From Neoceratodus forsteri (Eukaryota > Chordata > Ceratodontiformes > Ceratodontidae): a DNA stretch of 64,000 nucleotides. Shown in pieces: positions 63,987-64,000 of this stretch. Location of the stretch: positions 197,628,501 through 197,692,500 of the forward strand of contig CM057458.1 in the NCBI GenBank assembly GCA_016271365.2, written 5' to 3'. Every line of letters begins with the position of its first letter. Position 1 is the first letter of the stretch. Made by a program: the position numbers and the translations under genes. The notes beneath the pieces are model-generated. The model worked only from the letters and a program-made list of their open reading frames with translations, had not been told where the DNA came from and searched no databases.

Positions 63987-64000
63987 CTGACCTCTGCTAG

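Larger units (their letters stand above)
61567..64000 (-). mobile_element. DIRS-6: 3' terminal region and gag of a DIRS element, runs off the window
   Basis: Right terminal repeat starts at 61567 (ATTACGTACCTACCATAATT). An internal complementary region lies at 62725-62828. Gag coding follows on the minus strand at 62944-63986. Reverse transcriptase, RNase H and recombinase, expected between gag and the internal complementary region, are missing, so this is a deleted derivative. 61640-62720 has no gene; it includes GC-rich and AG-rich stretches. The element continues past 64000. Confidence 0.7.

Overview
The window is eukaryotic and consists almost entirely of transposable elements in various states of decay, nested inside one another. 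I find no host protein-coding gene, tRNA, rRNA or CRISPR array that I can support. The mix is DIRS-type tyrosine-recombinase retrotransposons (six elements or parts), CR1 LINEs with an ORF1 esterase, an L2-like LINE, two Tx1-group (L1 superfamily) LINEs, a Ty3/Gypsy element with PNMA-like gag, three hAT transposons, and tRNA-derived SINEs, two of them MIR/CORE-like. This points to a vertebrate with a large, repeat-rich genome. Abundant DIRS together with CR1/L2/Tx1 fits an amphibian best, perhaps a caecilian; a salamander or lungfish is possible. The organism call is inference.

Layout. 1-610: unassigned. 610-7490: a minus-strand DIRS element (DIRS-1), broken by a smaller DIRS (DIRS-2, 1085-3275), a SINE, a LINE fragment and a CR1 3' end. 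7495-11980: two CR1 copies meeting in opposite orientation. 11981-16588: an L2-like LINE (minus) with a 2A-like NPGP motif and a duplicated GC-rich 5' region. 16589-20012: one CR1 insertion whose 5' half is inverted (twin-priming pattern). 20013-21610: 5' part of DIRS-3.

21611-45744 is a multi-level nest inside the 3' end of one DIRS element (DIRS-4). hAT-1 (21629-33670, 8-bp duplication GTAATCTT) itself carries a 9.9-kb Gypsy element (23423-33338, duplication TACA). A nearly complete DIRS-5 (34085-39920) sits in the middle of the DIRS-4 internal complementary region. hAT-2 (39965-45132, 8-bp duplication ACTTTAAG) follows it. The DIRS-4 recombinase C-terminus resumes at 45165-45744.

45745-61566 is a SINE region interrupted by two full-length, minus-strand Tx1-group LINEs in head-to-tail tandem (45997-55054 and 55067-60966). 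The same 12-bp SINE sequence lies on both outer sides and between them, so both entered the same site of the same SINE copy. This is the most interesting structure in the window and suggests a SINE-specific LINE. Tx1-1 is further interrupted by a CR1 copy, a hAT element and a short L2-like 3' tail. 61567-64000 is the 3' terminal region and gag of a further DIRS element (DIRS-6) that runs off the window.

Nearly every coding region carries frameshifts or stops, so these are mostly fossils. Boundaries given as element ends are exact only where target-site duplications or terminal repeats fix them; others are good to some tens of bases.
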